From contig NC_039363.1 of the NCBI RefSeq assembly GCF_003573695.1, positions 159,738,406 through 159,802,405 of the forward strand: 64,000 nucleotides of DNA. The letters run 5' to 3'. A program made the translations under genes and the position numbers. Positions within the stretch are counted from its first letter, which is position 1. Every line of letters starts with the position of its first letter. Positions 10,579-22,882 of this stretch are shown here, in pieces. This DNA is from Papaver somniferum. Taxonomy: Eukaryota > Streptophyta > Magnoliopsida > Ranunculales > Papaveraceae. The notes beneath the pieces were generated by a model, which saw nothing but the letters and a program-made list of their open reading frames with translations, was not told the origin of the DNA and searched no databases.

Positions 10579-13500
10579 TTAAGTCCTATGCTTAGCACGG
10601 AATAATTACACTATTGCGGGGTAAGCACTAGATGGTGACAAATAAAGGTAAAACTTATGAGACAAAGTTAGATGTTACCAGGAGAGATGGGTCGGCCTGT
10701 CCTTGGAACATGTCACGTTCAAGAGGCGTCCAGGTAAGCGTTCCCCTAGCATGATGTTGGTTGGCCTCAGGTAGATTAGGCATACTGTTGGTTGGGATCT
10801 CAAACTGCATTCCAAGTCCCTTGTACATCTGAGTATCGTTCGAGAGCATGTCCAAGCTTTCCTGGCTTCGGTTAGCATGGAGGAAAAGTGGAGGCGCGAT
10901 GAAGCATCTCAGTTAACAAGTGCTAGGGCTGAAAGGTTTGCTGACCGGCGAAAGGGAAGGAGGGTGGAGCATAACATGAATTCCTGGATAAACATGAATA
11001 ACCTTTTCATGACTACGTCATAATCCTCGACTCTGATGTGGACAATCCCTATCATGAGGAATATTGTTAAAAGGCTGCTGAAGCAATTTCCGAAAAGATG
11101 TTGAAGCAACTGAAGAGGATGTTGAAGCGGCTCGAGAGGATGTTGAAACGGCTTCTGGAGAGGATGTTGAAGCAGCTCCGGAGAGGACTCCAGTGAAGCT
11201 GCCATTGGCCCTTGCGTTGATGACACTTCTTTGATGTTTAGTAGTCTTTGTTTCATGTGGATGGAGCTAGGGCTTGATCGAATAATAATTCCTCATTCAT
11301 GCTTGAAACTTTAGACGTAGCGCTCCTCGGTAAGGTCAAAGTAGAGCATGTGCACATTATTTTGCAATCTGAGCTCTCCTATGCCTTTGTTTGACATTCC
11401 CCTTGCAAACTACACGCTTCTTGAAGATTTTTGGCGTGCCGGCTAGGTAGGTAGACGGATGGACGTTGTGCCGCGAATCTTTAAAGACTTCGTTCCAAGC
11501 GACATCTTTTGAACCATCTTCTGAATCTTGGATGGTTGTATGGAATGAGATGCGATGACAGTCCCCAGTTACACTTCAGAATCGATGGCGTGGACATGTG
11601 AAAACATCTACGATTTGTATTTTGGAGTCTTTGATGCACATGTACGTCTTCATGTTGAGAATTTTCTGCGGGTCATAAAGCTTCAACAGTGATGGTTGCT
11701 GATATTAGAAATAAACCGGTTGAGGGACGTGAAGGCATCCTATGTTAGCAGTCCCCAGGTGTAATTATCCCGAGCTTATTTTCTCTTGAAAGACGTACTT
11801 CCATTGCATTTGTTGTAAGGTGTTGAAGCGGCTTCAGCCTCTGAAGAGAGCGTTGAAGTGGCTTCGGGAAAGAGTATTGATGCGGCTTCGAGAGAGAGAG
11901 AGAGAGAGAGCGTTGAAGCGGCTTATTCTGGAGAGAGCGTTGAAGCGGTTTCAGGAGAGAGCGTGCGTTGAAGCGGCTTCTGAAGCGTGCATTGAAGCGG
12001 CTTCTTATGGAGAGAGCGTTGAAGCGGTTTCAGGAGAGAGCGTGCGTTGAAACGACTTCTGGAGTGTGCTATTGAAGCGGCTTCTTCTGGAGAGAGCGTG
12101 CGTTGAAGCGGCTTCTGGAGTGTGTGTTGAAACGGCTTCTTCTGGAGAGAGCGTTGAAGCGGCTTCAGGAGAGAGCGTGCATTGCAGCGGCTTCTGGAGT
12201 GTGCGTTGAAGCGGCTTCTTCTGGAGAGAGCATTGAAGCGTCTTCTGGAGAGAACTCCATTGAGGGAGTCCTTAACCCTTGATTTCTAAAATGAGTGCTT
12301 CCCATTCTTATGAGGCGATACGATATGGCAGATGGGAAGACGACACACAAATAGTACTGGCCGGCAAGTCGTGTTTTCTCCTCATGGGAAAGAATATCGT
12401 TTCTATTATAACATCTCAACGCATGCAACGATATCTTCCGGTAATTCGAAATAAGGGAGATAACAATGATGGTTAAGGATTCGACCAACCTTCAGTTCGA
12501 TTTTCCTTTGTAAATTACATGCTTCTTGATTCACCGCCTCTCTTGTGTTGAAGAAGTCCTTGATAGTGAAGGGATTCTGTGTCGAGCCTCAGTCCCCAAG
12601 CGTGAGTTACATGGCTCTATCTATGTCCGTAGTGGTTATTGATATGGTGAAGCTCTTGCGAGCAACAACGATTCTTGGCAGCAGCTGTGATCAGAAGAGA
12701 CCGGCAGGGAGAGGCGTGGTAGCTACTTGCACGAACTTGGCAGTCCTCATATAATGGTATAGATCGTCTCGTTATTAGAGGGAGAAGCTGATGATGGAAT
12801 CAGTAGCTTCCTTGATCTTTCCTCATGGAATGGAGAAGAGGGAGACAGTCCCCTGCCCACGAGTATCTATTGAGCTTTCAACTTTATAGATGCGCTGGGT
12901 TTCTGAAGAAATAATTTGGAAGAGAGTTGGAGTTGAACCCAATGTTGATGAAGATGGTACGAGTTTATGATCATGATATCGTCTTTGCATCTACGTTTCG
13001 TTTCATAGACGTCCAGGCATATCGCTGGTATTTGACAATACGTCTACTCTCTTGAGTATGTCCTCGTTTTTGGACATCTTAGAATCATAATGATAGCTTT
13101 CTTGCATCTTTCATATGGGTAGTGTTGAGCAATCCCTAGCCACACTCCTTTGCCTTTATCATCTTTGGTTCGTGTCTTTGAGGAGTAGGGAAGTTTCCTC
13201 ATGCGGATGACTTAACTAACAGGTTGTCCAAATATGAAGAAGTTCTTGACATGGAGAGTTTGTATGTATCTCTTAAGTCCCGGGTGCGACCTCTTTCGAT
13301 AATGCAACTACTTCTTCTACGGGAGACGAAATTCTGAAAGCGTCTCTCACCGATTTTGTTGCCGTCAAGCCAGATATGGTATATCCCGGACGTTGTTTTA
13401 TCATTGTGATAGTCGTGCATGTGGTACTGAGGTTGGAGTTGGAGGTTTTGGACGCGCATGATGTTTTATCTCGGTGGTTTTCATCTTGCTGGTTCAGTGA

Positions 13501-13599
13501 AGCTTCTTATAGAAGGCTGAAGGTTGTATTGCCTATTGGTGAGATGTATGCTTCCACGAATATCATTAGGCTCTTTATTCCTGGAAGGCCTGGTTCTTT
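10579..13599 (-). other. Noncoding interior of the gag-only element
   Basis: No protein family is recognisable. The stretch holds a 'gagagcgttgaagcggcttc' minisatellite (11820-12260, with a short outlier at 11085-11190), four 'agtcccc' motifs at 11560, 11750, 12592 and 12847, and a block at 11270-11790 that aligns with 61040-61400 of the plus-strand relative. The purine tract (minus strand AGGACTTAA) abuts the 3' LTR at 10579. Confidence 0.7.
11820..12260 (-). repeat. Minisatellite of 'gagagcgttgaagcggcttc' units
   Basis: The motif 'gttgaagcggcttc' recurs about a dozen times with spacers 'aggagagagcg', 'tggagtgtgc' or 'ttctggagagagcg'. Open frames across it are by-products of the repeat. A related motif, reverse-complemented relative to this strand, lies at 60085-60190 in the plus-strand relative, in keeping with common descent. 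Confidence 0.8.
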
Positions 13600-14769
13600 T
13601 TAGTAGGGCAGGTGTTGTTGTAACCGAGCGCTTAACAGCTTCACGAAGTTCAGAGGATGTTGAAATTGCAGATTCTCTAGCATAGCACGATAGATGGGTA
13701 GCATCCTATTAATGCATAATTCCACCAATCGTTGTTCAATCATATTTGGAACGTGATAATCCATTTCTTGGATTCTGAACCTCTTGACATAATCATTTGG
13801 ATTCTCATTGTTTCTTTGGAACATCCTCCCCAAATCTGAAAAGTTGATTTGCTCGGATACGAAGAAATACTTCTTGTAGAAAGCGGTTACCATCTCACAC
13901 CAGTTGGATACGCTGTTTGGTGCAATGTTGTTGTCACATGTGTACAATCTCCCGGTAAGTGACTTTGAGAACTCTTTCAAGCGGAGGACATGATTGTATT
14001 TGTGCTCTCCTAATGACTCCGGAAAACGAGAGATGTGTTCACGAGTGTTACCAGTTCCGTCATAAAGGGAAAATTGAGGAGAGGAGTATTCTCTCGGAAG
14101 AGGAACTCTTTGCACATCAGGAGGATAAGGAGGATGATGCTGGTGCAGGTCTACCGGGTTTTCCTTCGATGCTGGAGAAGTCGTTCCGATCCTCACACGT
14201 GATGAAATTGAACGGTTGATTCCTTTCCCTAGATCGATCAGGAGAAACACGAACTTCTTCATCTATGAATGCACGCCCTGTTGAAGTGCTTGCTCCAAAA
14301 GTGTTTAAAGTACTCCTCATTGATTCTATGGGCTGACGCGAATCTTGTGATAGTCGCTCCATTAGCGTCTTGAGGAAAGTGAGTACCTTTTTCTGAGTTG
14401 TAGCCATGTCCGTCCGAGCCTTAGCGAGAAATCTCGTCTTTCCATCAAATTAACAATGGTGATAGGGAGTTAGCATCCTCTGGATCCTCCAGTCTCTCAT
14501 CCTGATGGGGAAGTGGCAATAACTCTAGTAACGACCGGGAGCGTTATGCTCGAAGAAATATTGGTGGCGGCAGCGGCTCTGGCTCAGGTGATTGGAGGTG
14601 TCACGCCTAAGGGAGTGTCTTCTGCGCCGCTGGTGTTGGTGGTTGAGGATGTAGTGCCACGAGATGCGTTGATTGTACTGGTAGGTGGTACATTGGTGTC
14701 ACCGGAAGGAATGTTGACCAGCGCCGTAACATCGTGACTTGTCGCTGATCCAGACCTAAGATCCACCAC
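13600..14769 (-). pseudogene. gag: Broken gypsy-type gag
   Basis: The start at 14769 gives MVDLRSGS, a usual gypsy gag beginning, followed by a Ser/Thr-rich stretch that stops at 14584. A second open stretch starts at 14407 in another frame. The last one (14262-13600) carries the core retrotransposon gag domain: FSLYDGTGNTREHISRF, then LKEFSKSLTGRLYTCDN, then SNWCEMVTAFYKKYF, and later NDYVKRFR and LVELCINRM. This order matches Athila/Tat-type plant gag proteins, which assemble the particle and package RNA. At least one frame change near 14150-14165 and several stops disable the gene. No zinc knuckle and no pol follow. Confidence 0.8.
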
Positions 14770-14829
14770 CTTGAATTTGGGAAAATTGAAATGAAATTGA
14801 AAATTGATCTTGCAACCGAGAGATTAATC

Positions 14830-14847
14830 TCCCACTGTGGTCGCCAG
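14830..14847 (-). other. Primer-binding site of the gag-only gypsy-type element
   Basis: Minus strand reads CTGGCGACCACAGTGGGAG directly inside the LTR end CCCTCAAACA. The related plus-strand element has TTGGCGATCACAGTGGGAG at the same place (58353). I do not assign the tRNA. Confidence 0.7.
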
Positions 14848-15190
14848 TTGTTTGAGGGTACAAATCGATTCTGCTGTTTTTGGTAATTTGGGGTGTGTTG
14901 ATGAGAAACAAATTCAAAGCCTAAACAAATGCACTGCACGGGAAAGCTTTTATATTCGAGAGATCAATCTGTAAGACTCTGGCCTAAACCAAGAAATGGT
15001 CGTTCCAGATTCAATTCGGTCACAAGGTGAAGGAGAAGGGTTAATCTTAGGGAGGGAAGCAGAGAAGTTGTTTGAGATCAGAGTGCTGAATTATGAAGGT
15101 GTGGTTGTTTATGACTTGCGTATCTGGAAATGGTTTCTGGCTACTTGTGTTGATAACACTTGTGTCCTGTTTTGAAATAGGTTGAAAACC

Positions 15191-15198
15191 TATTTATA
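15191..15198 (-). promoter_or_regulatory. LTR TATA box (5' LTR copy)
   Basis: TATAAATA on the minus strand, in the same context as the 3' LTR copy. As the 5' LTR copy it would drive the element's RNA. Confidence 0.6.
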
Positions 15199-15749
15199 CA
15201 AGTCATGTTCGAACACCCTCTGATCTCGTAGGAAGTGTAGATGATTGAGCAGTGGAGGAGTGAAGTTGTGTAAAAGTGGTGATCACCATGTTTCCATTAT
15301 GAGGGAAAACTGATCACGCTTTCACCCACTATCTCATTGTTGTTAACCGTCCGTTCTTCCTGACACGTTCTCGTAATGGGCGCGTTGCACGCCGCACGCT
15401 GTAAACCGCCAGACCAATACCCCAATGAGTATCCCCCAGTTTGTGACATGTTTGATATCTCGAGTGAATGGGTCAAGTCACGTGACTTGCCGCTAAAATC
15501 GGCATATAGTGCTTTTAGGTTAAACAATAAATTATTTGTGAAACCGATATTTATAAAGAATTGCTTATAATCGATGTATATAAAGCATCGCTTTCGAATA
15601 AGTAGCTGAAAGTAATCGATGTGTTAGAAGCATCGCTGTTTTTGAGCACGATCGAATCAGTCACGGATTGAGCGTCTTAGAAGTAGCACGATCGACCCTC
15701 TTTGGGTAATCGTTCGAGGACCCTAAGGTCACTTGGTCGATCACTCCCT

Positions 15750-16790
15750 GTGGAGGAGGGATGGCCGGTGTTCACAATGCTACTTTGCTAGTTTTCTAAA
15801 AATAAATCTACACCATCCGACTAGACTGGCGAAGTTGTATGGACCAGATGATTTGCGGCAATTAATGGCCGCCGTTGTAGTACATGCAAGAAGCGTGACT
15901 AGTTTCCTTTGGACGATCGTTTGGGATCCTCATGGGCTAGTAATTTCTTGGTAAATCACTCCTCATGAAAGAGGAGTGGATAGTGATCATGACGATATCT
16001 CGTGGGTCGTCTGAAATGAAATCTTGGTCGGTCGATTTGGCTGGTAAAGTTGGACGCCGGAGACAATTTGCGACAATTGCGAACTGTCGTTGATTCAATT
16101 TTAGGGTTTAGGGGGCCACGTGGACAACTCCCTTTTGAACGAGCGATTCGAGGCGCTACATGCGGGTTTGAGTAGGTCGATCAACCATGTATAAAGGTGG
16201 ATTGCCAGCGAGAATGCTGACATCCCCTGGGTCACCTAAAATTAAATCTAAGCCACTCAATTCGGCTAGAGAAGTTGGATGGTCGTGATCGATTTGCGGC
16301 AGTTGTTCAATGCTGTAAAGTAATTTTTAGGGTTTTCAAAGCAGTGCGTTCACCCTACTTTAGGCGAACGATTTGATGCCCCATGGTTTTGCTATGAGCA
16401 AGTCGATCGACCACGTGTGGAGTTGGTTCGATGGTGAACGTGTTGGCATCTCCTTAATCGTTTGAAACGTAATCTAAGCTGTCCAACTAGGCTGGAGAAG
16501 TTGGACGGACACGATTGATTTGCGGCAGTTGTATAACGTCGCTTATTGAATTTAGAGTTTTAAAGGTTGCGCGATCACCCTTTTTTGGGCATGTGATTCA
16601 ACGCGTTTCTGGTTTGCAGTAGGCAGGTCAATCAACCAAGAATGTAGTTGGGTCGTTGGTGATCACGCTAGTACCCTTTCGATCATTCGAGGGAAGATCT
16701 AAACCGTCCAACTAGGCTGGCGAAATCGGATGGATGTGATACATTTGAGACCGCCTTGGTCGGTCTCAGCTCATTTGAGCTATTCTTAGA
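15750..16790 (-). repeat. ~225-bp tandem array in 5' LTR
   Basis: Five units at spacings of about 215, 225, 226 and 225 bp, the same register as in the 3' LTR. The array therefore predates the insertion of this copy. Confidence 0.8.
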
Positions 16791-17455
16791 CATCGCGATC
16801 ACCCATGTTAGGATTGATCGTTCGAAGCCATATCGATGTATCAGATGAAAACCGTTCGGCTAGGGAGTTAGTGGGCCCGCCGGTGGTCATCGAGATGATT
16901 GCCTAATTCCGTTAGGTGCAAGCTAGGTCGATTGAATCGCGTGGCCAAATCATGCGACCGTGATTACTTTTGAGACTTATATTAACAGTCTAGATTTTCC
17001 TTAAGGAATTTAAGCGTGTTCGATCGAGCTCTCTTAAAAGCGCGTCGATACAAATTTCTCTTTGTTCAGAGAGTGATGCAGCCCGTGTGAGTACTTCCAT
17101 GCAGATCTCAATACTGGCACTTCGGGAGATTCATAGTATTCTGCTGAGAATGAACAATTAATCATCACGTCATGTCAATAATGAGAGTTCGGCTGGGAAC
17201 GTAACATATACAAATACTAGGCAAGTCATGCATTAGTTGGTAATCCTGGCAAAAATAGAATTCACAGATTATTTGGGATTGCTAATACGCGCACCATTCT
17301 GAGTGAATTTCATACATTTATATTAAATTGCTCAATGAGCAAGGAGGGTTTTTTGCACTCGTCACTCTTCAAATGGCTTTACCCCTTGCAAGGTGACAGA
17401 GCATTAAATACTAGTTTTACAATTATAGCCTTGAACTAAAAACCACCATCAACAA

Positions 17456-17548
17456 CTAGAAATCAAAACTTATAGTTTTGATCACTAACATTGACAAACA
17501 AGCTTGAGATAGCAAAGCTTGCGAGTTCGACCGAGCAGTGCTCTAACA
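17456..17548 (-). repeat. 3' LTR stub of the host element
   Basis: Minus strand begins TGTTAGAGCACTGCTCGG at 17548 and ends after 93 bp at the gypsy-type LTR. The base differences (AAGCTTG) match the host 5' LTR near 46040. Confidence 0.8.
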
Positions 17549-18523
17549 ATCTTCCCTTTTGTCAATTTTAGTGACAAAACTATCAATACATATGGATTAC
17601 AATATAAATAAACTTTGTAGCTTCGCATCCAAATGCTTGATCTCCTTGGTTCTTCAACATTACTCGAAATCTTCGTCACTTCCAAGTACTCCAATGATTC
17701 CAAATGTGTTCAATTCCGCATCATTGTTGTTGATGATCCGTAGCAATAACAATGAGAAAACTGTTGCTCTCGATCATTGTTATACAGTGTCATAGTATCA
17801 TTATACAGCATCAAAGTCCAATTGTATCACAACTTTGACAACAATGCTATGGTGATATGTATCACTCGCACTTAGTCAATACTTCATTTCAACATGAAAA
17901 CCACTCCCCCTTACATAATGATCCGTAAACCATATGCATTTGTAGTGTGAACTACACATTAATTCTCCCCTTTTTTTTCAATATAAATTGGCAAAGGTAC
18001 AAAAACTAGTGGGATCCTCGTGAAATTTTCATAGAGATACTTCATGACCAAAAGAGAACAACATATCAACTTGTTTAGATGCAATCATATAGCCGAAACT
18101 AAATGCATTCATCAAGGAGTTTATGAAGATACAAGATAACCCCTATAATATTCCACATCCGCACTCCCCACAAAGATTTGGAAATTAAGCACAAGTGCAA
18201 TTAAGAACTCTCCCCCATAAAATGTCATTCCCGAAAGACCAACAAGAGCGACCTTAATTTTACACGAAAAGAAGTTTTGTTTGGACATTAACAAATCATA
18301 TGAAACATGAATTTCTATACAAAAATAACAATTTAATTAACCACAAAGGAAATGATCAATTCAATTGGTCATGCTCAACATAAGAAAACTTATGGAGCAA
18401 CACAGTATATGCAAAAAAATGTGGATCAGGGAAGACCAATACTACGGAATAATCAAAGATTCATCCTTTCTTCCATCAATATTTGCATAATGACATAAAA
18501 GGTTTAACTTTTGTAGTCAAAGT
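17549..18523 (-). other. 3' noncoding region of the host element
   Basis: It is the complement of the region before the LTR in other copies: the purine tract next to 17549, 'cattgttatcgcta', further tracts near 17900 and 17970, and the 'catcaatatttgcataatgacat' block near 18475. No coding potential. Confidence 0.75.
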
Positions 18524-20908
18524 TATTAGAGCACTGCTCGGTCGAACTCGCATGCGTTGCTATCTCAAGCATGTTTGTCAATGTTAATGATCAAAACTAT
18601 AAGTCTTAATTTCTAGTCTACTATTAGCTAAGTCTCGAACTAGGATAGAAAGTGTAATTGAGGTCTAGACTCCATGGAAATCATCATACAAAGACGAAGA
18701 ACTACTCAAGGAACTGGTGCAACTTCATCGACTAAAAGGTATGTGGAGACTTGAACTTATCTATCACTAAAAAGTCTATCTACTCTATCTCCTATCTTGA
18801 GTCAAAAGTCGTATTGCTATATAGACTATGATTATACACATTTTCTATTTCGAGCGAGTTTATCTCGCTTATCTATTTCTCGAAATATGTGTTGGTAAGC
18901 TTTCGCTTTGGCCAAGTTCATCTTTACTAGTAACGAAAGTCATATTAGTTTCAATTACTTGAAAATCGCTTTGACGAAAAATAGCTTGTGAATATCAACT
19001 ATATAACGTCCTCTAAGAATGTTTCAATGGTTCAAATGAGAGTTTAAAATATAACCTTGAAAGGATATAAACATTGTGTGATAACTCATACGTGTGTAAG
19101 TCCTTATTCCTTGAACCAAAGTATGCGTACTTTGCTGCTCAGGAAAACCGGAACTGAAGTCCGCGTACCAGTACGCACACTGTCGGAATTTCACATCCCG
19201 CGAATTTCTTCTGGAGTTTGTGAACTGAAAAAAAACTTATTCCGGGTATTTAAGTCCGCGTACCAATATGCGTACTTAAGTGGGTTAGTTTCTAAAAACG
19301 ATTATTCGTGAACTCAAACTTATATAAACTAAGGAATGCATAATTGCAAACCGTGGCTATAAAGTTCATGAATTGATTCGAGTGAATCAAATCTTTTTTT
19401 CTTCGATTGTGTCTTATATAATCTATGAGATCTAAGCAATTGAACAACTCTCTAACTAGTTCTCTTGAGTCATTTGAACAACTTATGGTTAAGATGAATA
19501 TGGTTGATATGAAAGTGCTCATATGGCTAACCATTTGGTTAACTACTGTTGAACCAAATAAATGTACATGTTTGGGTACGGTTACACAAACCTAAATAAA
19601 CGTGCATTTCATTTGTGTGTAACAAGCTAAGTTCTATCCCACGGTTGAAAGATATTAGCTTGAATCTAATCAGGTTTTAATCTAACGGTGAATATTGAAT
19701 GCTTTGTTACTAAGCTAACATTGATTGCAAACCCTGATTTGAAAGACTATATAAAGGAGAACTTTAGCAACTGAGAAACCTAATCCCCACACCTCCTGTG
19801 TGATACTAGTTGTATAAACTAGAGTCGATTCTCCTTTAACCTTAGGTTTCTATCGAGACTCTGTAGGTTAACGACTTGAAGACTTCATTGGGATTGTGAA
19901 GCCATAACCAACTATTTTCTTTGTAGTTGCGTGATCTTATCTTGTTGTTTCTATCATATTTGAGTACAATCGTAAGATTGGCTTGAGATTAATTTATCCG
20001 ATAGGCAAGATAAAAAAGTAGTCACAAACGCTTTCGTCTCATCGTTTGTGATTCCACAATATACTGTTTCGCTATTTGATTAAGATTATTGTGAGGTGAT
20101 TGATAATACTAGGCTGTTCTTCGGTAATATAAGACCGGTTTATCAATTGGTTCTTGTTCACCTTGATTTATCAAAAGACGAAACAAAAACTTGTAGGTAT
20201 TTCTGCGGGAGATATATTTATCTATTACCGTAGACTTTTCTGTGTGATAATCAGATTTGTTTATTAAAGTCTTCGACTTTGTGTTATGGCAACTCTTAGT
20301 TGTGTGTGAGATCAGATAAGGGAATCAAGTACGTAGTATCCTGCTGGGATCAGATATGTAAGGATCACAACTGTACCTTGGATCAGTGTGAGAATGTTTG
20401 GGGTTCAACTACAGTCCAGACCGAAGTTAGTTTGTAGTAGGATAGTGTTTGTAGCGTCTTAATACAATGTGTGTTCAATCTGGACTAGGTCCCGGGTTTT
20501 TTCCGCATTTGCGGTTTCCTCGTTAAAGAAACTTCTGGTGTCTGTGTTATTTCTTTTCCGCATTATATTTTGTTATATAATTGAAATATCACAGGTTGCG
20601 CGTTGAATCGATCAATTGGGAAATCCAACCTTTGGTTGTTGATTGAAATTGATTTATCCTTGAACATTGGTCTTAATTTGGTACCACTCAAGTGACTTCT
20701 CTTGTATTCAATTAGACTCGCAGATTTATATTTGCTTGAGTAAGTATTGAATCGAGAAAAAGAGATATAACTCTTTGATATACTTTTATTAAGATTGAGT
20801 CGGACTGTCTAGTTGATTCTCTTTTACTAAGAAAAAGTATATTGGAGTTTTTCCATACAGATTACTAAGCGAAATATTGGGTGTGGTTGTTAGACCCCCG
20901 CTTTTTCA
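18524..20908 (+). repeat. LTR A of the three-LTR element
   Basis: It runs from TATTAGAGCACTGCTCGG to GACCCCCGCTTTTTCA (2385 bp). The first dinucleotide is TA, not TG as in LTR B and C. TATA box at 19748-19754. U3 motifs 'atgcgtact' and 'ccgcgtacc' lie at 19120-19280. Confidence 0.9.
19748..19754 (+). promoter_or_regulatory. TATA box of LTR A
   Basis: TATATAA in 'gaaagactatataaaggaga', conserved among the family's LTRs. Confidence 0.6.
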
Positions 20909-20924
20909 ATTGGTATCAGAGCAG
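20909..20924 (+). other. Primer-binding site, initiator-Met tRNA
   Basis: ATTGGTATCAGAGCAGG directly follows the LTR end TTTTTCA. It is the standard copia-type initiator-Met PBS. Confidence 0.88.
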
Positions 20925-20975
20925 GCAAACATGTTTAAAGACCTTGTAAGTCTGTTTTTGTAGCGATCTGACTAT

Positions 20976-22383
20976 ATGGACAGTAATCTCTCTGATGACG
21001 CAACACCAGATCAGAGTTGACCTGAGATGTTTCAAAATCCTGAGACATCTAAGAAATCTCATGTTTCTTCTTTTGTGTATGAATCTGACTTCAATTGGGA
21101 AAAGTGTCTTGATGAACAGTTGGATGATCTTTCAGATGAGAGTGATTCAGAAGAAGGACAAACTATTGATGAAGAAAGTCTCTCAATATATCATGCTTTT
21201 TGACCATGATTTGAAAGAAAAGAAGTCAACAGCTTGCTTGAGAAAATATTTGGCACCTCTCTATCAAGTAAACAGAAAGATGAGAAAACTCTTTAAAGGT
21301 TACGATTGTGGATATAGACTGTTACAGTGTACAGATAAAGATCGAGAGGAAGACTTATGCTCAAAAAGGTCCGAGTGTGACAAACTTCTTCAAAATCTTT
21401 TTGTGTTGAAAGAAAGAATTGCGGAATCTGAAGCAAGATATGACTCCCAACAAAAATGTTTTAATGACAGAGAACTCAGTCTCCTCGCCAGAGAAAAATC
21501 GTTGGAGATTGATCTCGTTGCTGCTCTTAATAAGGTAAAATCACTGGAAGAAAATCTGAAAAGATTTAATACTAGCTCTACAAAATTATCTTTTATGCTT
21601 GGATCATGTAAAGAGCATCGTGATACACGTGGTCTGGGCTATAAGGGAATAGACGCTCCAAGTACTGGTAAGATTAATTTTGTTCATGCTAATGAAAACT
21701 CATCATGTGAAAAAACTTTTCAAGCACCCGACAGTCTTAGGAACAAGGATTGTACTCCTTCAAATTTAACTCGCATGAGAACATTCAAGAACAAATCCTT
21801 TAACTGCTATTATTGTGGAAATAAAGGACATCTTTAACGAAGATGTCGTTTTCGACTGAGGAATGAGAAACTTCACAACATTCTTGCATGGATGTCTAAA
21901 GAAGTAATTAAACCTATCTCTCATATTGCTGGAGTAAAAGTCAGCGTCTGCAATCAAGAGAAATGTTGTGATGAGTCATTTCCAGATTATGATTTTAAGA
22001 CACAAAATACCTACAATTGTAGAAGGAAGAATATCAGGTGGACAACTGACTCTTTAAATTACTCTGAGAAGAGAAAAAGGCATAGGAAAAAGAAAGAAAA
22101 ACCAAATTCCTTATCTTCTTCTAAAGAAGACAGTGAACCCGAGGTGCCTGCTCCAGATTTCATTTATATCAATAACCGAGTCTCGAAGCTCAAGATCAAC
22201 ATAAACAGACTCAAACGGAGCATCAAAAAGGCAAGGAAAGCAGCAGGTTCAAGTATTCCTTGTTCTCCTCTGGTTAAATCTCTTTTTACTAATCCTAATG
22301 TTTTTTATGAAAATCTTCAAAAAGGAAAGAGAGATGAAGTCAATATTCTTGATGAGCAAAAAGCTCATCAAAATACAACATGA
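20976..22383 (+). pseudogene. gag: Sirevirus-like gag relic, copy 1
   Basis: The start at 20976 gives MDSNLSDD, an acidic N-terminal part. TGA at 21018-21020 breaks codon 15. The frame changes near 21195-21202. Then come a Lys/Glu-rich coiled-coil stretch (about 21220-21560), the GLGYKGI motif at 21634 and the zinc knuckle at 21805-21846 (CYYCGNKGHL, then a stop, then RRC). The stop TAA at 21835-21837 lies inside the knuckle. The tail continues to 22383 in the same frame: a Cys-rich part (CNQEKCCDE), a Lys-rich part and a coiled coil. Gag binds RNA and forms particles. The GLGY motif between coiled coil and knuckle resembles Sirevirus gag, without the usual N-terminal half. No protease follows. 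Confidence 0.78.
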
Positions 22384-22407
22384 CTACTCAATGCAACATC
22401 CTTCTTG

Positions 22408-22725
22408 TTATATGGAAGGATGCTTATAATTCTCAAGAAACCTGTGTGTCTTGAGAAAGTAGTTGTTGTTATATTTCATTTTTTCTACGAAACGATGATC
22501 ATTAAACTGTTGAGACTTGCTCCGGTACTTTACATGTTGTAATGTTTTTTGATCGTTCACTCTTGAGAATAATTTCTTGTTGATTGCCTTGATTTTCAAC
22601 AATTCTCTTATGTTCCCTTGAACTAATAAGGACATCCTTTGTTTAGAATGATTCTTGAGTTTTTCAAGACCTCTTCTAAATTTAGCTCCATTATTCTTTT
22701 GGTCTCGTACAAAGGTTGTAACCAT
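22408..22725 (-). other. Antisense open frame of 105 codons, unknown
   Basis: It starts MVTTFVRDQKNNG and is Lys/Asn/Arg-rich. It has no recognisable domain. In copy 2 (34963-35330) the same frame is kept except for one CGA-to-TGA change at codon 7. It may be an antisense relic of an older gene or a chance open frame, and I cannot decide. It is listed because both copies keep it nearly intact. Confidence 0.3.
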
Positions 22726-22793
22726 AAGTGCACATACACCTGACCCACACGCAACGTATACGAGTATCCCTAGGGTTTCCTAAGAAACACTCG

Positions 22794-22812
22794 TATATAT
22801 ATATATATATAT
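22794..22812. repeat. (AT)n microsatellite, copy 1
   Basis: About nine AT dinucleotides. The counterpart at 35368-35409 is about 21 dinucleotides long. Confidence 0.85.
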
Positions 22813-22882
22813 GTATCATGCTCAGTTTTGATACATACATGTTCCGTAACGTCAAAAGGTTCACCTGTTTTCTGTGTGCACA

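Larger units (their letters stand above)
8099..17455 (-). mobile_element. Gypsy-type gag-only retrotransposon (TR-GAG/LARD-like)
   Basis: Two long direct repeats (8099-10578 and 14849-17455) bracket a 4.3-kb interior, all on the minus strand. LTR ends are TGTTGATGG...CCCTCAAACA; the PBS lies at 14830-14847 and a purine tract abuts the 3' LTR at 10579. The only recognisable protein is a broken gypsy-type gag (13600-14769); no pol is seen in the remaining 3 kb. Elements with gag but no pol are known in plants as TR-GAG. The 3' LTR lacks about 140 bp at its outer end, so no target duplication can be scored. The intact 5' flank (minus strand) is CTAGT. The element landed in the 3' LTR of the Sirevirus-like host at 17456. 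The same family is represented at 55143-64000. Confidence 0.85.
14849..17455 (-). repeat. 5' LTR of the gag-only gypsy-type element (2.6 kb)
   Basis: On the minus strand it runs from TGTTGATGG (17455) to CCCTCAAACA (14849). It matches 8099-10578 in order, including the ~225-bp array (markers near 15824, 16039, 16264, 16490 and 16715) and the TATA box at 15191-15198. The flank at 17456-17460 is ACTAG. Confidence 0.9.
22384..22882 (+). other. Spacer between gag relic and 92-residue ORF
   Basis: No plus-strand coding match. It includes an (AT)n run at 22794-22812 (35368-35409 in copy 2) and an antisense open frame at 22408-22725. 'gtgcacatacacctgacccacac' and 'tcctagggtttcctaagaaac' blocks are kept in both copies. 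Confidence 0.6.

Noticed and set aside
11820..12488. ORFs rich in KRLRERERER and EAASEAC
   Set aside because: They are products of the 'gttgaagcggcttc' minisatellite.
20930..20963. Possible tiny intron GTAAGT...TTTTTGTAG after the first ATG downstream of the PBS
   Set aside because: At about 18 nt it is far too short for a plant spliceosomal intron. The ATG at 20976 is the better start.
20995..21200. Open frame MTQHQIRVDLRCF...
   Set aside because: It is a shadow frame of the acidic gag start (20976). The true frame shows the acidic composition shared with copy 2 and the third family.
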